This document shows positions 5,284 to 7,091 of a stretch of DNA of 7,091 nucleotides, piece by piece. Within the stretch, counting starts at the first letter, position 1, and each line of letters starts with the position of its first letter. Location of the stretch: assembly GCA_031554275.1 (NCBI GenBank), contig JAVBKB010000141.1, forward strand, positions 1 through 7,091. Reading direction: 5' to 3'. Under the pieces are notes generated by a model that was not told where the DNA came from, made no database searches, and saw only the letters and a list, made by a program, of their open reading frames with translations. The position numbers and the translations under genes are program-made. This DNA comes from JAVBKB01 sp031554275. GTDB lineage: Bacteria; Bacillota; Bacilli; JARBTR01.

Positions 5284-7091
5284 GTGAAACAAATCAAGAG
5301 GACTATATGGAATTGCTCTTAGAAGATGTTGTTGGTGATCGATTTGGTCGTTATAGCAAATATATTATCCAAGATCGTGCATTGCCTGATGCTCGAGATG
5401 GCTTAAAACCAGTTCACCGTCGAATTCTTTTTGCCATGCATACTGAAGGCAACACATTTGAGAAAGCATTCCGTAAATCAGCCAAAACTGTTGGGAATGT
5501 TATTGGTAATTATCATCCACATGGAGACTCCTCAGTTTATGATGCAATGGTTCGTATGAGTCAATACTGGAAGCTACGCAATGAACTCGTTCAAATGCAC
5601 GGAAACAATGGTAGTTTAGATGGTGATCCACCTGCAGCAATGCGATATACAGAAGCAAGGTTATCTGCAATTTCTAGTGAATTGTTGCGAGATATTGAAA
5701 AGAGAACAGTTGAGTTTGTACCGAATTTTGATGATACAACAAAGGAACCGACAGTACTCCCTGCAAGTTATCCAAATCTATTGGTCAATGGTTCAACAGG
5801 AATCTCTGCTGGTTATGCCACTGAGATTCCGCCACATAATCTTTCCGAAGTAATAGATGCTGCAATCATGCGTATCAACAAACCAACTGCAAGTATTGAT
5901 GAACTCATGACCGTGCTCCATGGCCCTGATTTTCCTACAGGTGGGATTATACAAGGGATAGATGGTATTAGAAAAGCCTACGAAACGGGTAAAGGAAAAA
6001 TTATCATTCGGGCAAAGGTAGAGATTGAGGACCAAAAAGGTGGAAAGCAGCAAATCGTCATTACTGAAATTCCTTTTGAGATAAATAAGGCGAATTTGGT
6101 GAAAAAAATTGATGATGTTCGAGTTGATCGCAAATTAGAGGGAATATCTGAAGTTCGTGATGAAACAGATCGAACTGGACTTCGGATCGTTATCGATTTA
6201 AAAAAAGAAGCAGATACGACGTTAATTCTAAATTATTTATATAAAAACACTGATTTACAAGTTCCTTATAATTTCAACATGGTTGCAATCAATAATCGTC
6301 GACCTGAGCAAATGTCACTTCTAGGGTTGCTAGATGCTTATATTGGTCATCGAAAGGATGTTGTTCTTAAACGTTCTAAATATGATCTCGACAAGGCAAA
6401 GGAACGAGCACATATTGTTGAGGGGCTTATTAAGGCACTTTCCATTCTCGATGAAGTAATCGCTACCATTCGTGCATCACGGGATAAAAAAGATGCTAGG
6501 GAAAACCTGATGAAAGCATTTGGGTTTACTGAAATACAAGCTGAAGCGATTGTGACATTACAATTATATCGTCTAACCAATACGGATATTACTGCTTTGC
6601 AGAAAGAGTCTCTAGAATTGAAAGCGAAGATAACGGAGCTAATCTCTATTTTGATGAATGAAAAAAAACTAATAGATGTCATTGTGAAAGAGCTTCAGGA
6701 AGTAAAAAAACAGTTTGCATCACCAAGACGCTCTCTGATTGAGGAAGAGATTGAGGAAATCAAAATCAATCAAGAACAACTCATTGTGAGTGAGGAAGTG
6801 ATTGTAACGATCACGAAGGAAGGGTTTATCAAGCGAACAAGCTTGCGGTCATTTACAGCATCAAATGGTGTAGAATTAGCCGTAAAGGATGGAGATCGGT
6901 TACTGGCATCGCTTGAAATGAATACAGTTAATACTTTACTCTTGTTCACGAACAAAGGGAATTATCTCTATTGCCCAGTTTATCAGTTGCCAGAAATCCG
7001 GTGGAAAGATCCGGGTCAGCATATCAACAATATTGTCCCAATTGATAAGGATGAGCAAATTGTTGCTGCTGTTCCTGTCATCGATTTCGAG
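5280..7091 (+). CDS. parC: DNA topoisomerase IV subunit A (ParC), 3' end outside window
   Basis: The first 604 residues of the DNA cleavage and rejoining subunit; relatives have about 800, so roughly the last quarter is missing. The frame is open to the last base. The start is GTG at 5280, overlapping the parE stop in GTGA, with AGGTGA (5268-5273) 6 bases upstream. A downstream ATG (codon 10) has no better signal. The winged-helix cleavage domain shows ALPDARDGLKPVHRRIL (34-50), YHPHGDSSVYDAMVRM (78-93) and the catalytic tyrosine Tyr123, next to Arg122 in AAMRYTEARLS. The tower and coiled coil follow, including QLYRLTNTDI (428-437), a sequence I associate with ParC, and a charged helix (about 440-500). 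The C-terminal beta-pinwheel begins near residue 501 (LIVSEEVIVTITKEGFIKRT). Synteny and the absence of a complete GyrA-box before the window end also favour ParC over GyrA. Positions linked to quinolone resistance carry Ser84 and Asp88, the residues of susceptible relatives. Confidence 0.96.
   Translation, partial: MSETNQEDYMELLLEDVVGDRFGRYSKYIIQDRALPDARDGLKPVHRRILFAMHTEGNTFEKAFRKSAKTVGNVIGNYHPHGDSSVYDAMVRMSQYWKLRNELVQMHGNNGSLDGDPPAAMRYTEARLSAISSELLRDIEKRTVEFVPNFDDTTKEPTVLPASYPNLLVNGSTGISAGYATEIPPHNLSEVIDAAIMRINKPTASIDELMTVLHGPDFPTGGIIQGIDGIRKAYETGKGKIIIRAKVEIEDQKGGKQQIVITEIPFEINKANLVKKIDDVRVDRKLEGISEVRDETDRTGLRIVIDLKKEADTTLILNYLYKNTDLQVPYNFNMVAINNRRPEQMSLLGLLDAYIGHRKDVVLKRSKYDLDKAKERAHIVEGLIKALSILDEVIATIRASRDKKDARENLMKAFGFTEIQAEAIVTLQLYRLTNTDITALQKESLELKAKITELISILMNEKKLIDVIVKELQEVKKQFASPRRSLIEEEIEEIKINQEQLIVSEEVIVTITKEGFIKRTSLRSFTASNGVELAVKDGDRLLASLEMNTVNTLLLFTNKGNYLYCPVYQLPEIRWKDPGQHINNIVPIDKDEQIVAAVPVIDFE

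Noticed and set aside
5620..5853. 77-codon plus-strand frame within parC
   Set aside because: It is in a different frame from parC, which reads through without interruption.
1..7091. CRISPR arrays, tRNA or rRNA genes, transposases, phage genes
   Set aside because: No repeat-spacer pattern, tRNA cloverleaf, rRNA sequence or mobile-element protein was seen on either strand.

Overview
The window looks like a chromosomal segment from a low-GC Gram-positive bacterium of the order Bacillales (Bacillaceae or Planococcaceae). The reasons are the AT-rich sequence, purine-rich ribosome binding sites of the AGGAG type, sigma-A-like promoters, ParE and ParC sequences close to the Bacillus type as I remember it, and a plsY gene placed divergently from parE-parC, as in Bacillus subtilis. 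Genus and species cannot be fixed from the sequence alone.

Left part (1-2178, plus strand). An intrinsic terminator of an off-window gene (22-46) is followed by a good extended -10 promoter (50-78). This drives a two-TM SPFH/band-7 membrane protein (114-992). A 51-residue ribbon-helix-helix (Arc-type) DNA-binding protein (992-1147) starts inside the SPFH stop codon. After 47 bases comes a membrane-anchored TraB/GumN-family protein (1195-2178), probably in the same operon. Three ATGATA words exactly 11 bp apart overlap the promoter and are a candidate operator for the ribbon-helix-helix protein.

Middle (2179-2508). This gap of about 330 bases lies between convergent genes and has no convincing coding region. 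It holds three successive inverted-repeat structures: a 78-base nested hairpin, a bulged hairpin, and a 76-base inverted repeat with a T-run on the minus strand. They probably act as terminators for the two converging transcripts, though they are larger and more elaborate than usual.

Right part (2509-7091). plsY (minus strand) encodes the acyl-phosphate:glycerol-3-phosphate acyltransferase of phospholipid synthesis. A 219-base divergent intergenic region holds a candidate promoter for each direction, an inverted repeat and a FapR-like half-operator. parE and parC follow on the plus strand with a 4-base overlap. They encode the two subunits of topoisomerase IV, which unlinks daughter chromosomes. 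parC runs off the window end after 604 codons.

Most of the window is ordinary housekeeping sequence. The least explained parts are the SPFH/ribbon-helix-helix pair with its phased promoter repeats, and the structured convergent gap.
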